A DNA stretch of 49,981 nucleotides from NCBI GenBank assembly GCA_910579075.1, contig CAJTSV010000017.1:1-49981 (forward strand), in the 5' to 3' direction. The DNA is from an uncultured Eubacterium sp. (GTDB lineage Bacteria > Bacillota > Clostridia > Lachnospirales > Lachnospiraceae). Of this stretch, positions 41,439 through 49,782 are shown in pieces. Numbering within the stretch: position 1 is the first letter of the stretch; every line of letters starts with the position of its first letter. A model generated the notes under the pieces. It saw only the letters and a list, made by a program, of their open reading frames with translations. It was not told the DNA's origin and did not search any database. Position numbers and translations under genes: made by a program.

Positions 41439-41604
41439 GTGAACTACTCATTGTCTAAAGCCAACGGGCTTCCTGCTTCATCGACCTCGCATTCTGCGTT
41501 CCACTCCGGCCGGAGCAGAACAAACGTCCACTGGACGTTTTGCTCCCTGCTATCTCCACAGGCGTAAATTCGGGCTGCACCATCCCTATTTATATTTTAT
41601 CAGC
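41439..41604 (-). ncRNA. Predicted TnpB guide RNA (omega/reRNA) scaffold
   Basis: Between the tnpB stop and the right end lie compact hairpins: AAACGTCC-AGT-GGACGTTT (41522-41540), CTCCGGCCGGAG (41504-41515) and the terminal GGCTTTAGAC structure. TnpB guide RNAs span the end of tnpB plus the right end and read the guide from the flank. Here the guide would begin GGAAAAAAAGTGCTGATTGG on the minus strand just below 41439. Its existence is inferred from the family; the 5' end is not defined. Confidence 0.5.
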
Positions 41605-42609
41605 TTATGCTATTTGCCGTAATCCTTCTGCCAGAATATTCCTTGCAGCATTGATATCCCTGTCATGGTTTGCCCCACAAACTGGACATCCCCATTCCCT
41701 TACTGATAAATTTTTTGTACCGGCATTCTGATATCCACAACCAGAGCATATCTGGCTGCTGGCATAGAATGTATCTATTTTAACGTACTGCCTTCCATTC
41801 CACGCCGCCTTATACTCCAGCTGTCTTGTTAATTCGTACCACGACACATCCATGATTGATTTTGCCAGATGATGATTTTTTACCATATTTTTTATCTGTA
41901 AGTTCTCTGAGACTATCACTTGGTTTTCGCTGATAATCTCATGGGATACCCTATGCAGATAATCTTTTCTGGCATTTCTTATTTTCTCATGGCATAATGC
42001 TATTTTCTTTTTCTGTTTGTAATAGTTATTGCTCCACTTTTCTTTGTGTGCTAACTTTCTTTGCAGCTTTGCCAGTTTTTTCTCATATCTTTTTATTGTC
42101 TTTGGATTTTCGTACTTTTCTCCATCTGATGTGACGCATAAATCTTTGATTCCCAAATCCAGGCCTGTATTTTTATTCCTGTGCGGCATCTCCACATGTT
42201 CTGTCTCCACCAGCACTGACACAAAATACTTTCCACGTACAAAATCTACTGCAATGTTCCCATTTGTGAAATTTGTGGTATAAGTCTTATGGTTATCATG
42301 CCTGCTTTTGAATTTCGGATATCCTGCATGTTCCCTGAAAAAATTCCGGTATGCGGCATCCATGTTGTAAATGGCATTCGTAAGGGCAAACTTATCCACT
42401 TCTTTCAGCCACTCATATCCTTTCTTTAGTTCCCTGTTACAGTAATTATTACAGCCTGTCCTGCTGATGGACTTCTTTTCTTTTTCGTAAGCATCTTTTC
42501 GATACGCAAGTGTCTGGTTATAAACAAAACGGCAGCAGCCAAAAGTTTTTTCAATCTGTATTTTCTGCTCTTTGTTTGGATATATCCTGTATTTATATGC
42601 CTTCAGCAC
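41605..42609 (-). CDS. tnpB: TnpB RNA-guided endonuclease of IS200/IS605
   Basis: The GTG at 42609 follows an AAAGGTGG site. The 334-residue protein starts MLKAYKYRIYPNKEQKIQIE and has the RuvC-like triad: Asp in NTGLDLGIKDLCVTSDG, Glu in VIVSENLQIKNM, and Asp in NHDRDINAARNIL. The zinc ribbon is CSGCGYQ...CPVCG. It is slightly shorter than the usual 360-400 but keeps all catalytic motifs. TnpB cuts DNA matching its guide RNA and promotes element retention. Because tnpA is dead, this copy depends on a TnpA elsewhere or persists as a nuclease only. Confidence 0.92.
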   Translation of the reverse strand: MLKAYKYRIYPNKEQKIQIEKTFGCCRFVYNQTLAYRKDAYEKEKKSISRTGCNNYCNRELKKGYEWLKEVDKFALTNAIYNMDAAYRNFFREHAGYPKFKSRHDNHKTYTTNFTNGNIAVDFVRGKYFVSVLVETEHVEMPHRNKNTGLDLGIKDLCVTSDGEKYENPKTIKRYEKKLAKLQRKLAHKEKWSNNYYKQKKKIALCHEKIRNARKDYLHRVSHEIISENQVIVSENLQIKNMVKNHHLAKSIMDVSWYELTRQLEYKAAWNGRQYVKIDTFYASSQICSGCGYQNAGTKNLSVREWGCPVCGANHDRDINAARNILAEGLRQIA

Positions 42610-42655
42610 TGACTGCCACCACCTTTCTATCCCTGGTTCTCTATATATTTCCGCA

Positions 42656-42946
42656 TCATTTCATCAGGTTTACAATTTCACTGACAGACATTGCTGGTTC
42701 TCCACAAGGGATACTTCGTAATGTTTCTGGCATGTAATGAATATGGTCTTTATCCGTTTCCATATATCTGATAATTACATGATGTTTCTGGCATATTTCA
42801 TGCGAAAATTGTTTTATATCTTCTGATATCTATTTTGATACCAGCAGTTTCTTTCTGTATTTACATACAAAAATTATGTGGTACTGTAATAAATACCTGT
42901 ACCCATAGGGCATGATATGTCTGTTTTTAGATTTCCATGCTCCCAT
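42656..42946 (-). pseudogene. tnpA: tnpA: IS200/IS605 Y1 transposase with premature stop, C-terminal loss
   Basis: From ATG 42946 the frame reads YGYRYLLQYHIIFVCKYRKK LLVSK, then TAG at 42830-42832. The same frame continues ISEDIKQFSHEICQKHHVII with METDKDHIHYMPETL (the HUH motif HIH) and SVSEIVNLMK, then TGA at 42656. The catalytic tyrosine helix that should follow is missing. So there is one in-frame nonsense codon plus a 3' truncation of roughly 50 residues. Confidence 0.8.
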
Positions 42947-43021
42947 GATGCAAGTATAACACAAACCACCACTTTTGGCTGCCTTAACCCACCGTCTAAA
43001 GCCAGCGGGATTGCGGCAGCC

Positions 43022-43651
43022 TTATTTCAAAGCCGCATGAAACAGATTTTTCATAAAGGAAGCCATTTCATCCCAATGCCCGCAGACAAATGCTTCCTGC
43101 ATCGGCGTGTCGTATTCATCAATCAGGATAAGGACTTTTCTGCCATAATATCTCATCAGCAGTTTGGAAAGCATGTTCAGTGACATGACCGCAATATCTT
43201 CATCCATATCCCTGGAAACAGCTTGAAAAAGCTCCCTCTCCTTTTCATCCATCAGCCCTTCTTTGTCCAGCAGAAAACGGTAATGGCTGTACTGTTCATA
43301 AAGCATGCGGCACATCAGCCTGTACATATCCTTATAATCCCGGGTTCCCTTTACGGATGCAAAGGAAAGCCTGATAACCGGATAAGTCCCCTGCAGGGCC
43401 CGGTACGCTTCCTCTTTCCATATATCCAGCCCTTTAAAGACTTCTCCCTGTCCGGCATATTCCACCGAAAAAAAACGCTCCACCATGCTTATATTCAGCG
43501 TTTTGCCAAACCGCCCCGGGCGTGTTATCAGGGTGGCTTCGTCGTGATTTTCCCACCACTCTTTTATAAACAATGTCTTATCCACATAAAAATTATGATT
43601 GGTAACAATTTTTTCAAAATCCTGTATGCCAATCCCGATAATTCTGCGCAT
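43022..43651 (-). pseudogene. AAA-ATPase-like family protein, N-terminal half only
   Basis: The start MRRIIGIGIQDFEKIVTNHN at 43651 has a GGAG site and is the family's usual start. Walker A is LITRPGRFGKTLNISMVERF and Walker B KVLILIDEYDTPMQEAF. It stops after NLFHAALK, exactly where family members continue with about 300 more residues, including the nuclease domain. The stop codon lies at the edge of the IS605 left end, so the insertion or a linked deletion removed the rest. Confidence 0.75.
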
Positions 43652-43732
43652 AAATTTTTCTCCTGATTCCAGACAGATAAAAATTTCTTTACCGGCCAGC
43701 CTGGATTCCGGTATGTATCTGGTTTCTTTCAT

Positions 43733-44007
43733 CTTAGCATAAACACACGCACAATTCCATGAAATTGCGCAGAAACTTTCCTGTCCCTGCCATTATCTGT
43801 TACTGTTCGCTCCGTGACCAGCAGCCTTCGCAAATCCATCTGAAATCCGCTTCGCGAATGGTATTTGATTCGGCCTGTCCTTTGTGATAAACTGATACTG
43901 ATTTGTCATATCAGGCTGCCCGTACAGCCCGTTAGAAAATAACCGTAAAACATGTACCTGCATTCACAAATACCGCCAGCATGGCTGGCAGAACGGAGGT
44001 TCTCACT
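43733..44007. other. Intergenic region between divergent genes
   Basis: There is no gene or repeat of note, only a short imperfect inverted segment (CTTCGCAAATCC / TTCGCGAA) near 43830-43860. It must hold the promoters of the lipoprotein gene and the ATPase fragment; I found no strong -10/-35 pair. Confidence 0.4.
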
Positions 44008-44688
44008 ATGAAAAGAAATTTATTATGCATACTGCTTGTCCTTGGAATTTGCACACTGCAGCTCAATGGCTGTGCCAGCAAAGGCTCCGGCACGCAAAAC
44101 CAGGCCAGGGCAGGTACAGCCGCCCAAACAGATGCCGGCACAGACAGCTCCCTGACAGATGCCGACGGTGATATGGATTGCGAAACAGATAATTCCAGCG
44201 CGGATGCCGGTGCGGATATGAATTCCGAAACAGACAATTCCGGTGCGGATATGGATTCCGAAACAGGCAATTCCGGTGCGGATATGGATTCCGAAACAGG
44301 CAATTCCGATTCTGATGCAGATACGGATTCTGCCGCAGCATTTATGGCATACATTACAGATTTTAGCACAGATACCATCTGCGCCGACAAAATTGAATGG
44401 GTCACATTTCCCGGCAGCCGCGCTGAGGAACTGGACCTGACAGAGGATGATGCCCCAAGCGGATTTTACATTTATAATCCAGATACTGCATCCGAGCCAT
44501 TTTCCCTGCCAGCAGACTGCAGGATTACCATTCTGGACTGGGAAAATTCTTATACGCCGCTGCAGGTTTCCGCAGAGGAATTTTATTCTGTCTTAAAAGA
44601 GCGCGGCGGGTTAAACAGCGGAATTCCATATAATTTACAGACCGCAGGCAATAAAATTACTGAAATCAGCGAGCACTATGTACCATAA
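44008..44688 (+). CDS. Lipoprotein with acidic 11-residue repeats
   Basis: The ATG at 44008 lies 8 bases after GGAGG. The 226-residue product has a lipoprotein signal peptide MKRNLLCILLVLGICTLQ with lipobox LNGC (Cys around residue 22). A surface spacer of Asp/Ser/Glu/Asn repeats follows (NSGADMDSETG and variants, about residues 60-105). A C-terminal domain of about 110 residues (ITDFSTDTICADKIEWVTFP) has no recognised family. It is predicted to be anchored outside the membrane. The repeats could expand or contract by slippage. Confidence 0.7.
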   Translation: MKRNLLCILLVLGICTLQLNGCASKGSGTQNQARAGTAAQTDAGTDSSLTDADGDMDCETDNSSADAGADMNSETDNSGADMDSETGNSGADMDSETGNSDSDADTDSAAAFMAYITDFSTDTICADKIEWVTFPGSRAEELDLTEDDAPSGFYIYNPDTASEPFSLPADCRITILDWENSYTPLQVSAEEFYSVLKERGGLNSGIPYNLQTAGNKITEISEHYVP

Positions 44689-44690
44689 AA

Positions 44691-44885
44691 GGAAGCTTTC
44701 CTCTGCCCAAAACTTTTACAATTAAGGATGGCCAGGTTCCTGCGAAAGAGCATCTGGAGGAAGTCAGGGCATCGGCAAAGCAGGAAATTCAATTTGATGA
44801 AGATTCTCCTGAACTGTCCCCGGCAATGTTTAAAGCATTCCAATGTTCTGTGGCACATCGCAGCAAAAGAATGAAGAACGCATAA
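44691..44885 (+). pseudogene. Start-less coding remnant, antitoxin-like
   Basis: Immediately after the lipoprotein stop, a frame reads PKTFTIKDGQVPAKEHLEEV then QFDEDSPELSPAMFKAFQCS and ends at 44885, without an ATG. The DEDSPELSPAM...KAF wording is like small antitoxin-type proteins of Clostridia; I cannot name the family with certainty. No partner gene is seen downstream. Confidence 0.4.
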
Positions 44886-44967
44886 AAATTCTGCTGCAAA
44901 TCAAGGACGCACCATCACAGACATTCCGGCTTATGCACGGAAAACAAAATCATCGTTACACAAAATG

Positions 44968-45002
44968 CCGCTGCATGGATAAAAGCAAAAACCACGCAGC
45001 GG
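44968..45002 (-). terminator. Intrinsic terminator after the GH31/GH133 operon
   Basis: CCGCTGCGTGG and CCATGCAGCGG (minus strand) form an 11-bp stem (one mismatch) followed by CATTTTG, 48 bases after the GH31 stop. Confidence 0.6.
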
Positions 45003-45049
45003 TATCATCATAAGCTTTTCGTTTGCTGTTTCTTTCGCGTGCACGGCTC

Positions 45050-47089
45050 TCAGGCTGTTACATCCAGTGCTTCCTTTGTCCGCACAATCTTTTTCCAGTT
45101 CTCTTTTGGTGCATACTGCTTTGATATCCCGTCATCGTCGTAGAGCACATACGAAGCTTCCGTGTCTGTAAAGCCAATCCATTCCAGGCGCTCCATATCC
45201 ACGCCTGAAATATTGCGCACGTCCTCATCCAGCACCGCCATTGGCAGCATGCGGTTTTTCTTTACAAAGAAAACCGTCTCCTCAAGCGCGATATCCACAT
45301 AATGATGGCCCGGCTCCAGCACTGTGCATGTCTTTTCTTCGAGTGATTTCATGCGCACCATCATCATCGGTTCCGGCAGATAGACATAACGCCCCGTGGC
45401 ATTCTGCCTGTATACCGGAGCAATCATTATGCTGCTGCCAGTCATCAGCTGGTCTTCCACCTGGGCTGCATGGGCATCCTGCGGATAGTCAAAAGCCAGC
45501 GGGCGGAAATACATCTCATTATCCAGCGCCGCTTTCATATATTCGCTGTAAATATAAGGCAGCAGCCCGTAACGGATGCGGATAATATTGCGAAAATCCC
45601 CGGTGTTTTCAAACTGGTATACTTCCTGCTCCCTGGTTCCCAGTGCGGAATGATTGCGCATCAGCGGTGTAAAAATGCCAAATTCCAGCCAGCGCATCAG
45701 CAGGTCCTGTGTTGTATCACAGCCAAAGCCGCCGATATCTGAACCTGTATACAAAATACCGCACAGATTTAACGACGGCATCTGCTGGATGCTTAAAAGA
45801 AGGTGGCTCCACCAGGATGCATTATCCCCCGTCCAGATGCCGCCATAGCGGTGCATCCCGATATACGAAGAACGGGAAAACAGCAGCGTCCGTTTCCCCG
45901 GCGCAATATGCTCAAATGCATCTGCCGCAGCTTTGGTCATATAATATCCATACAGGTTATGTACCTTGTCATGGCGTATTTTTACACCGTCCATGTTGTG
46001 GTAAAACTGCCTGTAATCTTCCGGGTTATTTTCCAGCCCGTTCACAAGTCCTTTCAGATGCCAGAACGCATACAGGTCCAGGTTATCATCCTCGATGGAA
46101 CGCAGCTCCTTCATGACTTTCTTCAAATTGCGCTCGGAATAAAACACAGCCGGCTCGTTCATGTCATTCCAGAAGCCGTCAATGCCCTGCTCCATCAAAA
46201 ACCGGTACTGCCCGCCAAACCATTCCCTGGCTTTGGAATTGAGCACATCTGGAAAAAGCGATTTTCCCGGCCATACAGCAGCCACAAATTCCTTTCCGTC
46301 CGCATCCGTACAGAAATAATGCTCCCGCATGCCCTCCTCATAAACCGGATATCCTTCTTCCATTTTGACCCCGGCATCTATAATCGGAACAAGGTGTATG
46401 CCCTGTGCCTTCATTTCGCTTACAAACTCCGCAAAATCCGGGAATTTTTCCCCGTCAACAGTAAAATCCTTATACCGCTCCATATAATCAATATCCATAT
46501 AAACCGCATCCAGCGGAATCTGGCGGCTGTGGTGCCCTACCACGGCTTCCCGCACATCAGCGGCACAGGCATAGCCCCAGCGGGACTGCTGATAGCCAAA
46601 TGCCCACTTTGGCGCAATATAGCTTCGTCCTATCAGCTCCCGGAACTGTTTTGCTATGTCTTTTAAGCTTTCCCCTTCGACCGTATAAATCACGCAGTCC
46701 GGCCCGGCCTGAATGCACAGCTCATCCAGCTTTGTTTCGCCGATATCAAAAACCGTCCTGGACGGGTCATCCACAAAAATGCCAAAGGACGGCTCTTTCT
46801 TCCTGTCCAGTATCAGGAAATTGTGGCCGCCATACAGGTTATGCCGCCCTTCCGTATGCTGCGGGTCATCCAGTGCATCGCTGATATAAGTAAAGCCGCG
46901 CTTATTTATCCCGCGCACCTGCTCGCCCAGCCCGTAAACGGCATCTTCCCGTGCCATGCGTAAAAACAGCCGGATGCCGTCCTGTGTTTCGTCCAGCTGC
47001 ATCAGGGAAAACGGCTGCGTTTCATCCGGCAGCTTTTGGATGACAGCGCCTGTTTCCACTGGGTTTCCATAAGTATATTTCCGAATCAT
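45050..47089 (-). CDS. GH31-family alpha-glucosidase
   Basis: The 679-residue glycoside hydrolase family 31 enzyme releases glucose from alpha-glucosides. It has an N-terminal beta-sandwich, the barrel entry YIAPKWAFGYQQSRWGY, the nucleophile region GIDGFWNDMNEPAVF (Asp in WNDMNEP) and the acid/base region GGIWTGDNASWWSHLLLS. It has no signal peptide, so it acts on imported oligosaccharides or glycogen fragments in the cytosol. It is the second gene of an operon, 36 bases after the GH133-type gene. An AAGGAG site precedes the ATG. Confidence 0.93.
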   Translation of the reverse strand: MIRKYTYGNPVETGAVIQKLPDETQPFSLMQLDETQDGIRLFLRMAREDAVYGLGEQVRGINKRGFTYISDALDDPQHTEGRHNLYGGHNFLILDRKKEPSFGIFVDDPSRTVFDIGETKLDELCIQAGPDCVIYTVEGESLKDIAKQFRELIGRSYIAPKWAFGYQQSRWGYACAADVREAVVGHHSRQIPLDAVYMDIDYMERYKDFTVDGEKFPDFAEFVSEMKAQGIHLVPIIDAGVKMEEGYPVYEEGMREHYFCTDADGKEFVAAVWPGKSLFPDVLNSKAREWFGGQYRFLMEQGIDGFWNDMNEPAVFYSERNLKKVMKELRSIEDDNLDLYAFWHLKGLVNGLENNPEDYRQFYHNMDGVKIRHDKVHNLYGYYMTKAAADAFEHIAPGKRTLLFSRSSYIGMHRYGGIWTGDNASWWSHLLLSIQQMPSLNLCGILYTGSDIGGFGCDTTQDLLMRWLEFGIFTPLMRNHSALGTREQEVYQFENTGDFRNIIRIRYGLLPYIYSEYMKAALDNEMYFRPLAFDYPQDAHAAQVEDQLMTGSSIMIAPVYRQNATGRYVYLPEPMMMVRMKSLEEKTCTVLEPGHHYVDIALEETVFFVKKNRMLPMAVLDEDVRNISGVDMERLEWIGFTDTEASYVLYDDDGISKQYAPKENWKKIVRTKEALDVTA

Positions 47090-47125
47090 TGTGATGTTCT
47101 CCTTCTTTTTTATTCTGGCTGCATT

Positions 47126-49204
47126 TTATTCTGAGTGCTTCTTATTCTGAATGCTTCCTATTCTGGCTGCGGCAGGCAGGTTTTCCAGCAGCTCGTATAC
47201 TCGCAGGATTTCGCCCACGCTCCACGCCTGTGCAAAGCATCCCCTGGAAAAGGACGGATTTTCCCCGTCGTATATTTCCGGAAGCTGCCCAATACAGCCT
47301 TCGCGCATCGCGCTCTCCAGCACCTCAAGCTGGCTTTTCACCCTGCAGGCAGCTTCTTTCGAATAGCCGCGTGTCTTTAAGTACGCAAGGTAATAAGCGC
47401 CCAGCGGGAAAACCCACACCGTACCCTGATGATACGCCAGGTCGCGCTGCTGCTGCGCTCCGCCATAAGTGCCATGAAACTGGCTGTCCGCCTTTTCTAA
47501 TGTCCGCAGCCCGTATGGTGTATACAGTTTTTCAAATACCACATCCACAACCCGCTTTTCCTGCTCCTGTTCCAGCATGCCAAACGGCATCGACACTGCC
47601 CATATCTGATTGCAGCGTATCTGCCCATCCGGGCCGGACGGACCGTTCCCGGATGCTGCCTGCTTCCCGCTGCCTGCTGCTTCGTTTCCGCCGGCACTGC
47701 TGCCGTGCTCCGCGCCTTTCTGTACAGCGGACAGCACATCATACAGGCAGCCTTTTTCCTGATTCCAGAATTTTTCCCGGAAGCTGGCTTTTACTCTCTG
47801 TGCCGTCTCCCCGTAGCTTCTGCCGTCTTTGTGCAGCAGCGCGGCAAATGCTTCCATAACGCAGAGGGCATTGTACCAGTATGCATTGATTTCGACCGGT
47901 TTTCCATGGCGCGGGGTCGGGAGCACGTCCCCGATGCGCACATCCATCCAGGTCACCTGGTCAAGCCCCTCGCCTGCAAGCAGCAGCCCGTCTTGGTCCA
48001 TGCGGATTCCATGGGCAGTGCCCTTCTGGCAACAGCGGATAATCTGTTCCATAACCGGCCAGATTTCTTCCAGAAATGCAGTGTCTTTTGTACGGCGGAT
48101 ATACAGATACGCCGCATGGATATACAAAAGCGCTGCATCCGCTGTATTATACTGCGGCTTATTGTGCCCTTCCGGGAACAGATTCGGCATCAGGCCGTCT
48201 TTGCAGTATGCCGCAAACGAACGCAGGATGCTTTTGGCAGTTTCCGGCTGCCCCGCCGAAATGCAGCAGCCCGCAAGCGCTATCATCGTATCGCGTCCCC
48301 AGTCCTCAAAAAACGGAAAACCCGCCAGAATCGTCATGCCGCCTGTGGAGGCCCGCTTTGCAGGAAACTGGCCGGCGCTTTTGGCAAGCATCTGCGCAGC
48401 ATCCTGCTTCAGGCCGCAGGCACGCGCCAGCTGCGCCCGGTAAGAAACCGCATTTGCGATTATCTCATCTGCGGATTCCCGGATTCTGGTCATTCCGTAC
48501 ACAATTTCAAGCACAGCCCGGCAGTTCCCCGGCACTTTTTTTGCAATGCTGTGGTTTTTATAAGCGGTACCCGTGCACATTCTTCCATCACAGGCATCGT
48601 ATGCATAATACATGCCCTGCACAAATTCCAGCGGAAACGGCCGGAGCGTTCCGTTTGTATGAAAAAACACCGTCATTCCATTCGATGCAATCCGGCCTTC
48701 ATCCAGTACAAATTCCTGTTCCGGCCCTGGCATGGTTCCTTTTGGCGTAAACTGCAGGTAAGGGGTTATGGTTATTATGATATCCTTATCCGTCTGATTG
48801 TCAACGGTATATTTGACTGCCACAAGGTTTTCTCCCTGTTTCATTGCAATTTCCTTCGTGACCTCGGCCCCTCCTGCATGATAAGTCCATTTCGGATAAT
48901 CCTCAAACCGGAAAGCGGACAGACAGCGGTACCCTTCTTCGCTGCGTTTTTCATCTTCATATTCCTGGCTGGATAAATGCAGAAAAGCTCCTTCCCATTC
49001 CAGGCATTCTTCCAGACGGTTTATCATCAGATAACGGTGGTTCGGCGGTTCTGTACAGGCCATTAGCAATGCATGGTCTGCCCTTGTATTTGACGAAATC
49101 ATGGAGCAGGAAGAAAATCCGCCCAGGCCGTTTGTGAGAAGATAACAGTTTTCCTGGCCGCGGGTTCTTGTGTGCCAGTCTTGTTTTCCATATATAAATT
49201 TCAT
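47126..49204 (-). CDS. Amylo-alpha-1,6-glucosidase (GH133-type glycogen debranching enzyme)
   Basis: The start MKFIYGKQDWHTRTRGQENC at 49204 has an AAGGA site; the open frame extends upstream only through the structured repeats and is not coding there. The 692-residue protein has the N-terminal GDE domain (NCYLLTNGLGGFSSCSMISS, NTRADHALL) and the (alpha/alpha)6 GDE_C barrel with LAGFPFFEDWGRDTMIALAG, FPEGHNKPQYNTADAALLYI and NAYWYNAL. It hydrolyses the single alpha-1,6 glucose left after transfer. Residues near GAEHGSSAGGNEAAGSGK form a Gly/Ser-rich insertion. It is the first gene of the operon with the GH31 glucosidase. Confidence 0.9.
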   Translation of the reverse strand: MKFIYGKQDWHTRTRGQENCYLLTNGLGGFSSCSMISSNTRADHALLMACTEPPNHRYLMINRLEECLEWEGAFLHLSSQEYEDEKRSEEGYRCLSAFRFEDYPKWTYHAGGAEVTKEIAMKQGENLVAVKYTVDNQTDKDIIITITPYLQFTPKGTMPGPEQEFVLDEGRIASNGMTVFFHTNGTLRPFPLEFVQGMYYAYDACDGRMCTGTAYKNHSIAKKVPGNCRAVLEIVYGMTRIRESADEIIANAVSYRAQLARACGLKQDAAQMLAKSAGQFPAKRASTGGMTILAGFPFFEDWGRDTMIALAGCCISAGQPETAKSILRSFAAYCKDGLMPNLFPEGHNKPQYNTADAALLYIHAAYLYIRRTKDTAFLEEIWPVMEQIIRCCQKGTAHGIRMDQDGLLLAGEGLDQVTWMDVRIGDVLPTPRHGKPVEINAYWYNALCVMEAFAALLHKDGRSYGETAQRVKASFREKFWNQEKGCLYDVLSAVQKGAEHGSSAGGNEAAGSGKQAASGNGPSGPDGQIRCNQIWAVSMPFGMLEQEQEKRVVDVVFEKLYTPYGLRTLEKADSQFHGTYGGAQQQRDLAYHQGTVWVFPLGAYYLAYLKTRGYSKEAACRVKSQLEVLESAMREGCIGQLPEIYDGENPSFSRGCFAQAWSVGEILRVYELLENLPAAARIGSIQNKKHSE

Positions 49205-49227
49205 GCTGTTTTTCCTTATCTGTTGGA

Positions 49228-49256
49228 TATTTATTGGTTTTGGATTGGTGTTGTAA
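49228..49256 (-). promoter_or_regulatory. Possible promoter of the GH133-GH31 operon
   Basis: Read on the minus strand: TTACAA (49251-49256), 17 bases, TAAATA (49228-49233). It is a moderate match, just upstream of the start codon (short leader). Confidence 0.4.
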
Positions 49257-49331
49257 CTGGATTCCCGGACGCTGGATTTGGGCGCAGGGGGGGGAGATTC
49301 GCGGGGGCTGCGGGAATTGGATTCCCGGACA

Positions 49332-49566
49332 CTGGATTCAGGAAACCGGGACGGAATGCTGTTCCGGCTGCGGAATGCTGGAAGCTCTAAACATTCTGCA
49401 TCCGCGTTTTCGATACCGGACGGACCGGAGACTGCATCGCCATCCATGGCGGCAGTCTCCTTTTTCGGGCATCCATGCCCGAAAATCCTGGGTAATGGGC
49501 AGAATGTTAAGAGCTTCCAGCATTCCTCCGCAGTCACTGCATTCCGTCCCGGTTTCCTGAATCCAG
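49332..49566. repeat. Large multi-hairpin element, copy A
   Basis: The outer 28-bp arms (49332-49359 and 49539-49566) are perfectly complementary. The inner 28-bp arms (49372-49399 and 49499-49526) match at 27 of 28. Inside are a 9-bp hairpin GGAGACTGC/GCAGTCTCC (49427-49460) capped by the palindrome GCCATCCATGGC and an 11-bp hairpin TTTTCGGGCAT-CC-ATGCCCGAAAA (49462-49485). Unpaired linkers (GTTCCG left, TCCGCAGTCAC right) are shared with copy B. It could be a structured RNA or a palindromic mobile unit; it lies upstream of the GH133 gene. The minus strand also has an open frame here, judged non-coding. Confidence 0.8.
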
Positions 49567-49606
49567 CTGCGCTTTGGCTCAATTTACAGCAGATTCCGGC
49601 TGGTTT

Positions 49607-49744
49607 GCAAATTCCGGATAAGTGCCATGTATTCCGCTCTGTCCCGCTGCCTTATACAGCCTGCAGGTAAACCATGCAAATTCCAGATAAGTGCCGTGTA
49701 TTCCGCTCTGTCCCGCTGCCTTATACAGCCTGCAGGAAAATCAT
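49607..49744. repeat. Two tandem 69-bp direct repeats plus a partial third
   Basis: Units start at 49607 and 49676 and are nearly identical (for example GATAAGTGCCRTGTATTCCG and CTTATACAGCCTGCAGG). A third copy begins at 49745 (GTAAATTCCCCCGATA) and decays. The period is a multiple of three, so it keeps frames open on both strands. It lies between structured copies A and B. Confidence 0.8.
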
Positions 49745-49782
49745 GTAAATTCCCCCGATACCAGCCGGATGCAGAAGCTTTT

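Larger units (their letters stand above)
41439..43020 (-). mobile_element. IS200/IS605-family element, TnpB intact, TnpA broken
   Basis: The left end lies at about 43020 (CCCGCTGGCTTTAGAC hairpin) and the right end at 41439, where the minus strand closes with CCGTTGGCTTTAGACAATGA then GTAGTTCAC. Both ends share the subterminal GGCTTTAGAC hairpin motif in the same orientation, as expected for single-strand transposing IS605. It carries a tnpA pseudogene and a tnpB gene on the minus strand. On the left it abuts a truncated AAA-ATPase gene. The exact left base is uncertain by about 10 bp. Confidence 0.8.

Noticed and set aside
47705..48976. Plus-strand ORF of 423 residues
   Set aside because: It is antisense to the conserved GH133 coding region, and its composition is typical of a shadow frame.
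49205..49582. 126-residue N-terminal extension of the GH133 protein
   Set aside because: The stretch is built from the inverted-repeat element and has no family similarity. The canonical start MKFIYGKQDW is at 49204.
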